A stretch of 64,000 nt of DNA from Metridium senile (GCA_949775045.1 OX459108.1:10022072-10086071); one strand, 5' to 3'; shown: positions 34,643 through 47,405, counted from the stretch's first letter. Notes: generated by a model from the sequence alone, not told the origin. A program made the numbers and translations.

Positions 34643-34978
34643 TAGAGTACAAACACTAAGGCCTCGTCTACACGAATCCGATCCGGCTGAAACCGCATAG
34701 AAATATTTGCGTCCACACGAATCCGCGTATCCGGAGGATTCAAGTAAAAGTATGCGGTTTCGGTATGTGGATTCGTGTGGACGATAGGCCGATTCGCATC
34801 AAAAAGTATGCGGTTTCAAAAGTATCCGGATCCGTGTAGACGGGGTCTAAAAGTGTGCAATAGTTTGTACTATTTACCACTAAATAGTGTTGATTAAACA
34901 ATAGAGAACAAAAGAATTTGCATAATTTAGCAGTATTTAGTGGTATTTATGTCGCACACTTTTAGTGTTTGTACTCTA
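34643..34978. mobile_element. MITE family G copy 1, interrupted by a second MITE
   Basis: tagagtacaaacactaa ... tttagtgtttgtactcta ends are inverted. It is split at 34660-34847 by a family F element. The uninterrupted relative is at 35005-35149. Confidence 0.8.
34660..34847. mobile_element. PIF/Harbinger-type MITE, family F copy 2, nested (TAA duplication)
   Basis: Starts ggcctcgtctacacgaatcc, ends gtgtagacggggtc, with TAA at 34657-34659 and 34848-34850. It interrupts a family G MITE whose sister reads straight through, which confirms the insertion. Confidence 0.85.
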
Positions 34979-35004
34979 CAAAGTTAGTAGTTGTTTCACG
35001 GATA

Positions 35005-35149
35005 TAGAGTACAAACACCAAAAGTCTGCAACATAAATACCACTAAATACTGTTAAATTATGCAAATTCCTTTGTTCTCTATTGTTTAATCAACACTATT
35101 TAGTGGTCAATAGTACAAAGTGTTGCACACTTTTAGTGGTTGTACTCTA
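35005..35149. mobile_element. MITE family G copy 2, uninterrupted
   Basis: tagagtacaaacaccaaaag ... cttttagtggttgtactcta. The middle has ctctattgtttaatcaacac, the reverse of copy 1. It lies 27 bp after copy 1. Confidence 0.8.
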
Positions 35150-35329
35150 TGGTGTGCACTCTAACAAAAGAGTTTGATTATAGCGCGTGAGATTTTTTTT
35201 AACAGGTTGAGATTTCAACAGAACAATAGGGATATCTTTTTTTTTATGTATTTTACATGGGAAGTGCACTATATAAAACTGATCAATATTTTACGTCGAG
35301 ATCCGGTAAAGTAGATTCCGCATATCCTT

Positions 35330-35640
35330 AGCCAGGGGCTAATAGTTAAGTATCAGAAAGACTCCAGCGCTCTCTACCCTCACATGGCGGTATTCTAAAA
35401 TATTTTTAAAAATCACACAACACTCATTTCACATCTTGATTTTCGAAACTCGATCTTGGATTCGACTAGAGCGTTGAGATGCTAAGTGGCCAGTGGCTAA
35501 TATTTAAGTAATAGACAAACTCCAGCTCTCTACCTTCACGTGGCGGTATTTGTAAATATTGTTTTAAATCACACAACCTAACACTCATTTCACATCTTGA
35601 TTTTCGAGACTCTATTTTAGACTACAACGGTGAGACGCGC
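35330..35640. repeat. tandem duplication of about 160 bp
   Basis: Two copies share ggctaatatttaagtaatag-like starts, ctccagc-ctctctacc, catggcggtatt / cgtggcggtatt and cacatcttgattttcgaaac. 35641-36630 holds poly-A/CAA runs, a repeated gcgtagggggccat and a CT-rich tract (36280-36400), but no gene. Confidence 0.8.
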
Positions 35641-36639
35641 GAGGCTAGCTTAATAACCACTCCGCCAACTGAGTCACCAAAAAAAAAAACAATAACCATA
35701 ATGCCTTCTCTTTGGGGGTTAGCTCTTGTAATTCAAATCAAAACAATTGTAATTCAAATCAAACAAATTTGAATTACAATATCTACTTTCCTCCAATTAT
35801 ATTTTTGTTGCTCTAAAGACTAAGATTGCGTAGGGGGCCATTTAGTGTTGAACGACCTGCCTCAATAATTACAATATCTACTAAAAAAAAAAAAAAAAAA
35901 ACAACAACAACAACAATTAACAACAACAAAACAGAAGGCACTATGATTGTGTGAAAGTAGAGTATAGTGTTGTTGTTGTTCTAATCTCTAAGATGGCGTA
36001 GGGGGCCATCAACGAACTGCCTCAAGGTAATACTATAGTAAGTACCTCCAGCTGTTTGGGCGGCTATATCACTTGTGGGAATATAAAGACTAAATACTTG
36101 AGTGATCAATGTGAAAAACAATGTTCTATTACTGTTTTACTTCGAGCACTTGATCTATTATGTATAAAAAATTGAGAATGTCTTGGTACGTAGGAATCAT
36201 TATCTTAAATATAAAGTTGCATCGAATACGTTAGGAAAGTATATGAATTTTTTTGTACATATCAAAATTTTCCGGGTACGTCTTTCTCTTCTTTTCTCTT
36301 CTCTCCTCATCTCTCCTTCCTTCTCTTCACAAGTCTTGTCTTGTTTTCTCTACTCGTGTCTTCTCTTCTCTTCTCTTTTTTTTTTTTTTTTTGTTCTCCA
36401 TGTCTTTCATTCATGTTTCATTTCGTGTTATTTTGTTGTGGTGGTTTAAGGCTAGTGCATGTAGCTAATGTATAGTAGAAAATGCCTGTGGGTGTTGTGG
36501 TGTATCTCAAGGAACACTGTTGGGCCCCAAAGCTTCTAACATTTCAATGAAGAAATAGAAAACGATCGATCTTTAATGATCTAGAACGCGGGAAGTTTTA
36601 GGAAAACGAGAAAAGCGTTAGCAGAAGCACGATGTTTAT

Positions 36640-37150
36640 ACTAGAGAGGTTTTCATTAACCCATTAAAAACTCTTTGGTGTATTACTCTTTAATGTACCT
36701 TATTTCCATTGTGTTCTTTTGTTGTTATCTCACTATCACACTTTAACTAAAACACTTTGTTTCACGGGTAACTGAGAACAGCTCTAACCCGTAAAACACA
36801 CTTTAGTGTATTACTCTTTAATGCACCTTATTTCCATTGTGTTCTTTTGTTGTTATCTCACTATCACACTTTAACTAAAACACTTTGTTTCACGGGTAAC
36901 TGAGAACAGCTCTAACCCGTAAAACACACTTTAGTGTATTACTCTTTAATGCACCTTATTTCCATTGTGTTCTTTTGTTGTTATCTCACTATCACACTTT
37001 AACTAAAACACTTTGTTTCACGGGTAACTGAGAACAGCTCTAACCCGTAAAACACACTTTAGTGTATTACTCTTTAATGCACCTTATTTCCATTGTGTTC
37101 TTTTGTTGTTTTTTGAATAGTACACTTTAGCTAATACACTTTGTTTCACG
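36640..37150. repeat. 128-bp tandem repeat, about 4 copies
   Basis: gtaaaacacactttagtgta starts units at 36791, 36919 and 37047, exactly 128 bp apart. The unit includes ctttgtttcacgggtaactg and tttccattgtgttcttttgt. Copies are nearly identical, so expansion was recent. Confidence 0.92.
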
Positions 37151-37177
37151 GGTTACTGAAAACAACTCTAACTTGCG

Positions 37178-37319
37178 AGAGTGATTTTCATATGACCGTG
37201 AAAGAATGGGCAAACTAATAATTCTTACTACACTCTGAATCTATTGTTTTCTTTTGTTCTTTACCAACAAGTACGAACTAAATAGTCGTTTTTCTTTCAC
37301 GGTCAAATGAAAATCACTC
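37178..37319. mobile_element. MITE
   Basis: gagtgattttcatatgaccg and cggtcaaatgaaaatcactc inverted ends. Confidence 0.8.
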
Positions 37320-37659
37320 GAAACAACGTAAGGTACATTAAAGAGGAATACATTGGAATACATTAAAGAGGAATACAATGAAAACAACTCTATTAATAAC
37401 CAGTATAAAATAGATATTAGACTATAATACAACTTGCAATTGGTAGTCTTTAATTCAATGGCATATGATATTTTTCTCGTGTATCTGTATTTCACTTATA
37501 CGCCGAACGCATTTCAATTCTTTAATTTATTGGGGTTTTTTTTCGTGTCTATTCCTCTATTAGATTTTGTTTCACAGGTTTAGTAACTTATACACCAGTG
37601 AAATAGATTTTAGATTAATGCACTTTAGTGTTCTAATTCCATTGTAGAGGGGGGCGTAA

Positions 37660-37920
37660 GGGGGGTCTGAATACCGCAATACCGCACAAAAAAATGGGCA
37701 AATACCGAATACCGCAACATAACACCTACCACACATTTACCATATCATTTACCACACTCTTCTTTTTTCAGCGAATGCCAAGGCCTAAAATGTATGAATA
37801 CCGCACACCGCATATTATTTGAATACCACAATACCGCATGTTAAATAAAAATTACCGTAATACCGCAACAAAAATGACTCAATACCGCAACACCGCAATA
37901 CCGCAAAGCCTTACGTCCTC
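37660..37920. repeat. degenerate ataccgca repeat
   Basis: Many scattered copies of ataccgcaataccgca and variants, a decayed simple repeat. Confidence 0.75.
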
Positions 37921-38034
37921 ATTGTGTCTATTAAGTTTTGACTGTTACTGATTTTTGTTTCATTGCTTGTTCTAAGAGGACGAGGGACTTTACAGTATTG
38001 TGATCTTGTTTTGAGTGTGTACAATAGACCACTT

Positions 38035-38416
38035 TCATAAATACCATAATATGTAGCAGAAAATGATTTTTCAAGCAAACAGATATTTTAATATTTTAGC
38101 ACTGTCATATGAAAGAACCACATGAAATAGGCATGTTTGGAAGGTTTTGATGCTCTGGCTAAAATACCAAAGACGTTATGCTCAATGAAAAATGTAGAGA
38201 TTTGTATGTGATTTTTTGCTGAGGCCTTTGATGCCTTGTTTTGGTGGTTTTCTGATTTTTCATACTCTTATAGTTTTTTGCAAATTTAATCGTTTTTTCT
38301 CAAACTTTCACAAGTTATTGTTATGGTGAATGCCTATCATATGATAGCTTACTTTTTCTTAAAACATCAATTTTAAAAATTGATAATTAGTGGCGGCCAT
38401 TTATGAAAGTCGTCTA
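38035..38416. mobile_element. TIR element, about 380 bp
   Basis: tagaccactttcataaata and atttatgaaagtcgtcta ends are inverted (one base offset). No coding capacity. Confidence 0.65.
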
Positions 38417-38589
38417 TATTACAGCTGCAAAGTTCGTTTCACGCTGAGAATTTTTGTCTTTTCGCTTTAAGGTGGCAATTTGGTATTTTTTTTTCTTTTT
38501 CGAAACAATAATTTACTTCTTACATAACCCAAATTGCACTTCAGTACTTATCAATATTATAACTTAAATGTTGACAGAATAGTTAAGTT

Positions 38590-38735
38590 AACATTTTTTT
38601 AAGGCGTTTTATTCTATTACCTATCGTTTATATCAAACACCGACGCAGCCTATACTAGTTTACTCGTTAGTTTCATTCTATTACCTATCGTTTATATCAA
38701 ACACCGACGCAGCCTACACTAGTTTACTTGTTAGT
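38590..38735 (+). repeat. duplicated dispersed-repeat end (family of 4357)
   Basis: Two tandem units of ttctattacctatcgtttat, atcaaacaccgacgcagcct and actagtttactcgttagttt. Confidence 0.7.
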
Positions 38736-39040
38736 TTCCATCTATAATATCATAGCGAGACGATAATAACGGAAAGATGACTTGCTGCATGCAAGCCCTC
38801 GTAAATAAATGCGTCTTAAGTTTCTTCCTGAATGACTCAACAGTAAGATCAACATTACTAATTTCTAGTGATAAAACACTCAGTGCGCAGGTGCGGGCAA
38901 TAGAAAGGCGCCATCCCCTAAAGTTATATTAGATTTAGTGTTAGGACTGCTTTAAAGTATTCCGTTATTATTAGTTCTTAATTCAACGATTGTATTAACT
39001 TGAAGATGGAGGCAAGACAGATAGAAGCTCACTAGCAATT

Positions 39041-39258
39041 TTACACTAGCAATTTTGTCGCGCGACAAGAGCTGCGATTTCAATGGCGATTTTATCGCAG
39101 CTTTGTCGCCGCAATTTCGAATACGCTCGCTTTTAGGAGACAGAAAGTCGCAGCAAATTGCACAAAATTTCGAGCATGTTCAAGTAGCGTTGACAAATCT
39201 GCGATAAAATCGCCATTGAAATCGCAGCTCTTGACAAAATTGCTAGTGTAAATGGGCC
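39041..39258. mobile_element. MITE with long inverted arms
   Basis: ttacactagcaattttgtcg and caaaattgctagtgtaa ends. Inner gagctgcgatttcaatggcg and attttatcgca also pair with their complements on the far side. Confidence 0.8.
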
Positions 39259-39259
39259 T

Positions 39260-40260
39260 TTAGAATATATTGATAAAGTGGAGAGAGTGCATGAGAACTT
39301 TTCTCCTCGATGCCTCGTTTGACATAAGGTCTCGAGTGTATACCATACAAAAATACGCTTATACTGACGTTTTGTTGTAGGGGTGCTAGTCCCAGAATGA
39401 TATCCTATGTAATGTTTAGATTAATATATTTTATAGTTAGTGTAAACCTGTGCAGGATTTACCTACTTCATAAACATGATGATGATGATGAAAGAACTTT
39501 TATTCAGTAGTAGTAATCAAAACTTATTTAAATTTTAAAGCGAATCGTAAATTCGATGCGAAAGTGAATCAATAACCAATGTAATACAAATAGAAACTAG
39601 CGAGTAAACTAGTATAGGCTGCGTCGGTGTTTGATATAAACGATAGGTAATATAATGAAACTTGTAACATAGTAAAAAATGTTGAATTAATTTTACTGAC
39701 GTTTCGAGCTTTAGCCCTTTGTCGGAGTAAAAGACGTAATTCAATGTAACTCAATTAAGTAACAACGGGATAATGTGACGGCAAAATCTAGGAACAGAAA
39801 GTACTATTTATTATCATTATTATTGTTAATACTATTTTTAACTGAATGAAACAGCATTTACCCGTCAGATCCGTTATTAAACAGGATAAGTAACAATTAA
39901 GGAGTAATGAATTAAGTCGGTGTTCCCGCGCGCAATATCTTCCAAAGTAGCGCTCCTCAACGCTTCAATGTCGACCTAACTCACAATCACTCGCAATTGC
40001 CTAAATGTTTCCTGCAATTAACCACTTTGAGGGACAATACGGATGCTATTAAACCACAATTGAGCCAATAAACTTATATATAGCTAGCTGTTATTGCTGT
40101 AAAATTTATTTAAGTTGAGTGTATCGTTTGATTGCGGCAACGTCGAAGGAAAGGGTACGCTGGAAAAGGACACATCTGCTAGCCGGTAAGGTAAATACTG
40201 TTGTTATGAAAATAGTCTTCTTTAGTTCCTATTTTAAACAGTATAGCTTCGAGGATTTAA
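39260..40260. other. no gene; one repeat fragment
   Basis: A reversed copy of the dispersed repeat (39595-39770) includes gacgtttcgagctttagccc. Otherwise AT-rich, with a short GAT run at 39478-39490. No gene is visible. Confidence 0.6.
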
Positions 40261-40269
40261 TTGTAGATG

Positions 40270-41245
40270 CACATATAAGCCGTTCTTGCAGTGAGCAACT
40301 GTGTTGTTTGAGTAACCACTGCTCAGTCGTTTTTACTTTGCGCCGTAGAGGTAGTGAGTGTGAGTGAGTCTTCCCGATTAGAAGGGCACTCTGTTTCCAG
40401 CTAGTAGATTGAGACGTTAATTTATCTATTTGGTAACTGTGGATGCATCGATTTGAGTGACCATGCACTACTCAGTCGTTTTTCCAGTGAGTAACTATGT
40501 ATGTATCGATTTACTCAGTTATTTGAGTAACCACTACTCATTCGTTTTTCCAGTGAGTAACTGTGGATGCATCGATTTACTCAGTTATTTGAGTAACCAC
40601 TACTCATTCGTTTTTCCAGTGAGTAACTGTGGATGCATCGATTTACTCAGTTATTTGAGTAACCACTACTCATTCGTTTTTCCAGTGAGTAACTGTGGAT
40701 GCATCGATTTACTCAGTTATTTGAGTAACCACTACTCATTCGTTTTTCCAGTGAGTAACTGTGGATGCATCGATTTACTCAGTTATTTGAGTAACCACTA
40801 CTCATTCGTTTTTCCAGTGAGTAACGGTGGATGCATCGATTTACTCAGTTATTTGAGTAACCACTACTCATTCGTTTTTCCAGTGAGTAACTGTGGATGC
40901 ATCGATTTACTCAGTTATTTGAGTAACCACTACTCATTCGTTTTTCCAGTGAGTAACTGTGGATGCATCGATTTACTCAGTTATTTGAGTAACCACTACT
41001 CAGTCGTTTTTGCAGTGAGTAACTTGCTATGAATTAATGTATCGATTTACTAAGCTATTTGAGTAACCACTACTCAGTCGTTTTTGCAGTGTTTGACTCT
41101 GAAACGATCGATCGATTTACTAAGCTATTTGAATAACCACTACTCAGTCGTTTTTGCAGTGAGTAACTGTGAATTAATGCATCGATTTACTAGGCTATTT
41201 GAGTAACTACTACTCAGTCGTTTTTGCAGTGAGTAACTGTGGATG
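40270..41245. repeat. 66-bp minisatellite with diverged flanks
   Basis: From about 40490 to 41030 eight or more nearly perfect 66-bp units read gagtaaccactactcattcg, tttttccagtgagtaactgt, ggatgcatcgatttactcag. Flanking units to either side are diverged and about 72 bp long. As 66 is a multiple of 3, a 191-codon frame stays open (repeating NHYSFVFPVSNCGCIDLLSY), but there is no independent sign of a gene. Confidence 0.93.
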
Positions 41246-41328
41246 CTCCTTCTTTTTAAAGGGGCTGGCTGCGTAGTAATATATAAAGATTGAACCATTT
41301 CTGTATTTATTTCTTTTTCATATATATC

Positions 41329-41594
41329 TATTTTAAAAATCGTTGTCGCAGCCGAAGCTACAGTCCACACTCTAAAGCTTGCAAAGGGTGTCGGTAATAT
41401 TACGCGCTTTTTAACTAAATATTTGTTCCATTATCTACCCCTACAACAGTTTGTCATATTCATATAACACAAACACGCACAACCAAAATATGTTATATGA
41501 ATAAATCGATAACAAGAGACGAAATACCGACATCCTTTGCAGACTTCAGAGTGTGGACTGTGGACTTGTTTGCGACAACGATTTTTGAAATAGG
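41329..41594. mobile_element. MITE, family H copy 1
   Basis: tctattttaaaaatcgttgt and caacgatttttgaaatagg are inverted, with cagtccacactctaaagctt / agacttcagagtgtggactg inside. Copy 2 is at 53304-53585. Confidence 0.85.
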
Positions 41595-41599
41595 TGTAT

Positions 41600-43090
41600 T
41601 TGAAATAATATTAAAAAGGTAAAGGCATACAAGCCAATAGACGTTTCAGCAAGAACTAAATCAAACAGTGAAGCGGCTTTTTTTGAACCCCTTTAGCAAA
41701 TAGATTGAAAAATTGGATTTACCATGAGCACTCGGTGTTTTTGAACTCAATGCTTCATTTTAAGTGGTTTTAAACTTATTTTTTTTTAATTCAAATTTAC
41801 AACAATTTACACACCATAATAAGCTAGTCATGCATTACATAACGTAAAAAAGAAAAAACCCTACTTATTTAGAACTTACAAATAATAATTTAACAATACA
41901 AACTTGTTTTACAATAACTTTTTTACAATAGTATAGTATTATTTTGTTTTTACATTTTGTTTTACTTCAAACCCGATTGTTTTATAATGTATTTATGTTT
42001 ATATATATAACCTAGTTTCCGTTGTGTTTTTTTCGTTTTTTTTTTTTTTTTTACATTAACCACAAAATATAGACACACAGTGATACACCGCTACATATAA
42101 AGCAGATATCACAGATATATATGTATATAATTCAATACAATTAAATAGAAAAAGAAGAATACAGTAGAAAAAGAGATATAGGGAGAGGAGAAAAAGAATT
42201 TTAAAGGGAATAGAGTTCACTTCACGTACGCATTCGTATTATTCGAAACAATTCAGTACTTCGAATGGTTTTAAACTAGTAGAATGTTCGGGAAAAATCT
42301 GAAACAGTTAAAGTGTAAAATTACCTAACCATAGATAACATAATAGAAAAGGAATTCAAGGAAGAACAATTATTCAATATAAAATGGCTTCTTTAAACTA
42401 AATTGCCCTAGGCCTTCACATAAAAACGAAAGCAGGTGATTTAGGTTCAGTTGATCAGCTTTACACATAAATATCGCTAACTTTGCTCAATTATCCCCTC
42501 GAGCGAACTACTGACTCATAATAATGTGTTATCCAAGCCGAAACTAAGGAAGAGGAAGCTATAAAAACAGCCGAAAATTACGATAAAACTTAACAAACTA
42601 ATACTTCAAAAATATAGTTGCCTAAAGGTGAAGAAATTATTCAAAAACAACTCGTTTATTCGTCATTTTGATTGACACCTGTTCTATCGTAAATATCTAG
42701 ATAGTTCTATCAACATCAGTGCCCCAAAACAATTGACCGAATTCCAATATGGCCGCCACTTAATTATCATGTTTTAGAAGTCATATTTTGATTGACCACT
42801 ACATTTAAAGTGCGAACCAAAAAACTGTGGACATCCAGTAATATTTCAGAACAACCTGAAACAACACTCAAACAGATAGAACCAAGGGAAAGAACCATTA
42901 GTGGGAACAGATAAACTTCGTGTAGTTTAAATACAGAGTCGTTTCACATTGTTCAACGAACAATAAACGGTTACTGCAAATATTTCTCGGTGCCCATTTT
43001 TTAAGACAAAACTATTCAATTCTTGAGAAGTTATGACAATTCAAAAGTGTGAAAAACACCACAACGAGGCTAGCAAGGAAACAGTTCACT
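41600..43090. other. no gene seen
   Basis: Very AT-rich, with poly-T near 42036-42053. No open frame of note. Confidence 0.65.
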
Positions 43091-44464
43091 AAAACAGATC
43101 TCGCTGTCCTCTTCTTGATTAGAACTATACGAATATTGGGGAGATAACTTAATGGGCGAGCGGTGAAATATAATTAATTTGAACTGAAAAACTTAGTAGC
43201 TTTTGATAAAAATTTTATTTCCAATGCTGTTCTAGAGTAACATTATAGCAATCAAATGCGGCGCTTATTCGAGGACGGCGCTTATTCGAGTAAATAATGT
43301 AATATTAATCCATTCAGTGGATAAACACACACTGTTATCAATGGGATAAACGCACACTGTTATCAATGGGATTACCGCACACTGTTATCAATGGGAGCCC
43401 TTTAATTTTCAGTCAGTATGAGATTACCGACTTCTGCCCACACCCAGTTTGAAATGAATCTGATTTTATTTGGGACAAAGTGGGGGGGACTCGGCGGGGA
43501 TTCAAGGGGTAAAGTATCGGGTATAGCTCGTCGTGACACGGGTGAAAAAACACACGGCGCATTCGTAAGCAAAACAAAAGACTAACTGAAGACTTTACGA
43601 AGGGTTTCGTGTTTTCGTGTGGTTATGTATTATGCGAATTTCTCTTGTATTATTTGACAAGGGAAATAATAATGTAATGTTTTAGGAAAATATAAGCAAG
43701 AACTTTCTTAACTTTTAAGATTTAATCTGTAAATCTCCATTGGTTTTATTGTAAACACGACTGTCTTCCGAGCGAGCGCAGTGCGTTTTTCACCTGTGTC
43801 GCTCGTCTTGTAAAGAAAAATGTCTAAACAAACTCATTGGAGAGAAAAAAAGTCGCAACCACGGATCACAGCGGTGCCGAATGACCACCCCTCTAATCGT
43901 ACCACCCGTGAATGAAGGTTAATTTAATTTCGAGTTCAATGAAACCATAGAGAGAGAACAATAAATGGGCGCGCGGCGATATGAAATTTCTCTTCAAGCG
44001 AGCTAGTGAGCGCATCGAACGAGTGACATATATCAAATTTGAACACGAGAAGATAAATCCCATATCTCCCAAGCTTCCATGTATTATTCAGTTTATTATA
44101 AACACAAATATTATTTTTAGAGGGGAAAAAATATATGATATTTTCACATGTAAAATTATCGTATTTTTACATGTGTTCAAATACGATTTATTTTAATGGC
44201 ACAAATCCCTGTAAAGCACTGTTAGTTTTCGAATAAACTATCATTATATAAGAGTGACAACAACTGAAAAAGAAAACACCCGAAACATGAAATTCAATCT
44301 TTAACTCAATAACAAGCTTACAAATATTATTTTTAGGGGAAAAAATGTTATTTTCACATGTAAAATTATTGATTTTCACAAAGACGATATTTTTTAGTGG
44401 CAGAAATCCCTGTAAAGACTGTAAATCACTATTATTTATACAATAAATTGTTTTTATAGAGTGA

Positions 44465-44591
44465 GGGGCCGTTTACATGGAGATAGGGTAACCCTCCTAG
44501 CAGGGCTAACTCTTTTGTTTGAGAGTCCCCAGAGAAAAGAAAACAATAAGAGTTAGCCCTACACCTAAGGTAACAATATCTCAACGGCCCC
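44465..44591. mobile_element. 127-bp MITE nested in duplicated DNA (TGA duplication)
   Basis: ggggccgtttacatggagat ... atctcaacggcccc ends, flanked by TGA at 44462-44464 and 44592-44594. The sister duplicate near 44250 reads agagtgacaacaactg without it, giving the empty site. Inner agggctaactctt / aagagttagccct also pair. Confidence 0.85.
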
Positions 44592-45589
44592 TGACTACAA
44601 CTCTGAAAAGAAACACCGAAACTTGAAACTCAATATTTAACTCAATAACAAGCTTAAGACGATCAACTGCGTGGAAAGATATTTAAAGCAATAGCAAAAC
44701 GATTAATTAAGTTAAAAGATATTCAAGTTAATGACAAGACGTTAGATTTTTTTTTTAAAACCCTACATTTCGAACCTACCATTTAAAACCATTCTCGCGT
44801 AATCTGTTAATCTAAACTTTCCAAAACTGTCTTTCATTGATTTTTAGAAGGCAAAACCTGATTGGCTTCACTTTTTTTAAAAAAAACGGGTTTTTGTTTT
44901 TGTTTTGTTTTGTTTTTTTCAAAATATGCTTCCTCTATGGGCGTAGCAGATTTATCCAATCAACAAAAATATATGCTTTGTAAGAAAATAGATCAAACAC
45001 TTGGATACATGAAGTATTTGAAGACAGTGAGGATACTCGAACCGTTAACACTTGATTTTTTCCATGTTATTATATTCTGAACCTTCTCACTGCTTCAAAA
45101 CCTCTAAAAATGCAGCAGTGAGTTCAAATCCACTGAATGTTTGAAAGAAATATTTCTCAGTAATCTATTTGCTCAAGGGATACAGGTTAAAAAAAGGAAA
45201 AAAGAACCTAAGTGTTCACGGTTTGAGTATCCTCAATGTAAGACTAAACGTGGAAAACGGGAGTGAGTTCTAGTACAAATAACCAATGTTGATGTGAATA
45301 ATTTCTATATACATAGGTGGGCGATTAATTAGAAAATATTTGAACAAATAATATGTGTTATGTGTTATAATTGATCTTTAGTTAAAACACTTTTCTATTT
45401 TTGTCCACAATGACGTCGATCAAGTGAAGTTCTTGTTATTATAGAAAATACATAAAAAATATATTTTAAGTTTGACAAAGTCAGAACTATATCAGCTTAA
45501 CATAAAATATGTTAAAAAAGCAAAAATACTATATCCATGAATTTTTTATTGTGTAATAGTTCTTGTTTAGTGACTATTAGTCACTATAA

Positions 45590-45890
45590 AAGACAAGTAA
45601 AGTTGTAAATGAGGTATTGTTTCCTTTTGCATTTGTTTCTGGTTGAGTGATACTGACTAAATAGTCACTAAATAAAAACTATTAGTTAGTAACTATTTTG
45701 TTTTTATTTCATGGTTCTAGTGTTTTCGCTCTAAAGTTGTAATGAGGTATTCTTTTGTATTTGATGTTTCTGGTTGAGTGATACTCAGGACAAAATAGTC
45801 ACTAAATAAAAACTATTAGTTAGTAACTATTTTGTTTTTATTTCATGGTTTTGTTTTTGCTCTACAACAAGATAAAAAATATATATATAT
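45590..45890. repeat. tandem duplication of about 125 bp
   Basis: gtttctggttgagtgatact and aactattagttagtaactat each occur twice. A related stretch is at 34250-34370. Confidence 0.8.
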
Positions 45891-46300
45891 GTAGTTTTCA
45901 TCTAGTCCGGAATCTCAAAACGTTGGTTTATAGTATATAAGAAATTTTCACTTTACATTATTATCATTTCAATAATCCACCATGCTTCTTAGAAAAGAAA
46001 TAACTTTTGCTTTCATTATTAAGAGGCTTTTCAACTATCAATATTGTGTTTACTCGAATAAGCGCCTTCCTCGAATAAGCGCCGCATTTTAACGCTATAA
46101 TTTTACTCTAGAACAGCGTTGGAAATCAATTTTTATCAAAAGCTATATTCTTCAGTTCAAAGTAATTATATTTCACGGCTCGTCTATTAAGTTATCACCG
46201 TAACATTTGTAGTTCTGATCAAGAAGGGGACAGTAAAATCGAGAAAAACTTTATATTATTCGAGTAAACATGATACTCCAATTTCACGTTTTCTTGCACA

Positions 46301-46481
46301 CCTGTACTATTTGACAAAAGACGCCATTGCATAGAGCTCAATTTGTTGTAAAAACATTCACAAATTTCAAGCAAAGATCTATAAAAAATGTTATCGCTTA
46401 ACATCAGGAAACACATTTGAATTTACTCTGAATTGAGGCTATCCTTTAGCAAATGAGCCTTTTGACAAATAGTACAGCGGT
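46301..46481. mobile_element. MITE, family D copy 2
   Basis: cctgtactatttgacaaaag / cttttgacaaatagtacagc ends. Confidence 0.7.
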
Positions 46482-47405
46482 TAAACTAGAGCATTTCCGA
46501 AATGCAATGCAAAACACTTATTTTCTTGGATAATTTCTTTTCAAGCAATATATTTTTTAGAAAATAAGGCGTTTAGATTTGCTGTTACTTTATTTGAACG
46601 TTTTCGACTACATAGTCATCGTCAGGAAATGGTATAAATTACATGAAATGATCTTGTTTTGTTTTTTTCATCCAAAAACGCAAACCTTCTCTAAACAAAC
46701 AAAACACTATGTACATTGCAAAACGTTTTCCTTTGGGAATTACATGAACCTTTAAAACAAGATCATTTCATGACACAATTATGACAATATATTTTTTACT
46801 TGTTAGAAAATCAGTCGAAAATACGTTCGTTTTATAAGGTGTTGTTTATTTACAACCATCTAGCATAATCTTAACGCCCCAAACAGATATCCAATTTATA
46901 TTGACCCCTTCAGGGCGATCAAGCATCAAAATTATGATTCATTAAATCGACATAAAGGACAGGCTTAAAATGCTTCTTAATTGTGGAGCACTTTTTAAGT
47001 CTTAGGCAATTTAAGTTGATGGCCATTTGTATTGATCATATATAGGAAGTGTTTTAGGGCCCACACGTGTTTAAGATATTTGCTCAATTAGTAAAGCTCA
47101 TAAAAGGGCAGTTAGGAGTTCTGAGGGGCCGGTGACAAACAGGTTTAGAACCGCGAGTCGACGGGTGAGCAACATAAAGTGTTGGGGATATTTGTACTAG
47201 AGTTTCAAGCTAGACCATAATATATAACGTACGATAGGGATATAGCTGACATTTCGAAGTCTGACTTATTAAGGGCATTCAACTTTGGCAAAGAACTAGT
47301 TAAGGTGAGTGGAAAAGTAATGAAAAAGGGATGAAAAACAAACAATTACAGTGGAATAACAAACAAAAAAGAAAGCTAGACTTTTTACAAAATATAGTAT
47401 AAATA
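46482..47405. other. no gene seen
   Basis: AT-rich DNA with a small inverted repeat (catgaaatgatcttgtttt near 46642 and its complement near 46757). No coding segment. 47600-48000 is likewise empty. Confidence 0.6.

Larger units (their letters stand above)
43100..46232. mobile_element. long-TIR element, about 3.1 kb, no transposase
   Basis: Arms of about 190 bp at 43100-43293 and 46052-46232 are inverted copies at roughly 85% by eye. Matching blocks include gcggcgcttattcgagga, gctgttctagagtaa, gcttttgataaaaatt and gataactta. The 2.75-kb interior has no credible gene. It contains a three-fold short repeat (cacactgttatcaatggga, 43321-43396), a duplicated block (44100-44335 versus 44318-44650) and a nested MITE. 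Short frames such as 43981-44196 and 44862-45080 lack support. It could be one non-autonomous element, or two solo MITEs in opposite orientation. Confidence 0.6.

Noticed and set aside
40457..41032. CRISPR-like array
   Set aside because: Units are contiguous with no unique spacers, and the DNA is animal; it is a minisatellite.
43100..46232. LTR retrotransposon
   Set aside because: The two end repeats are inverted, not direct, and no gag/pol coding is present.
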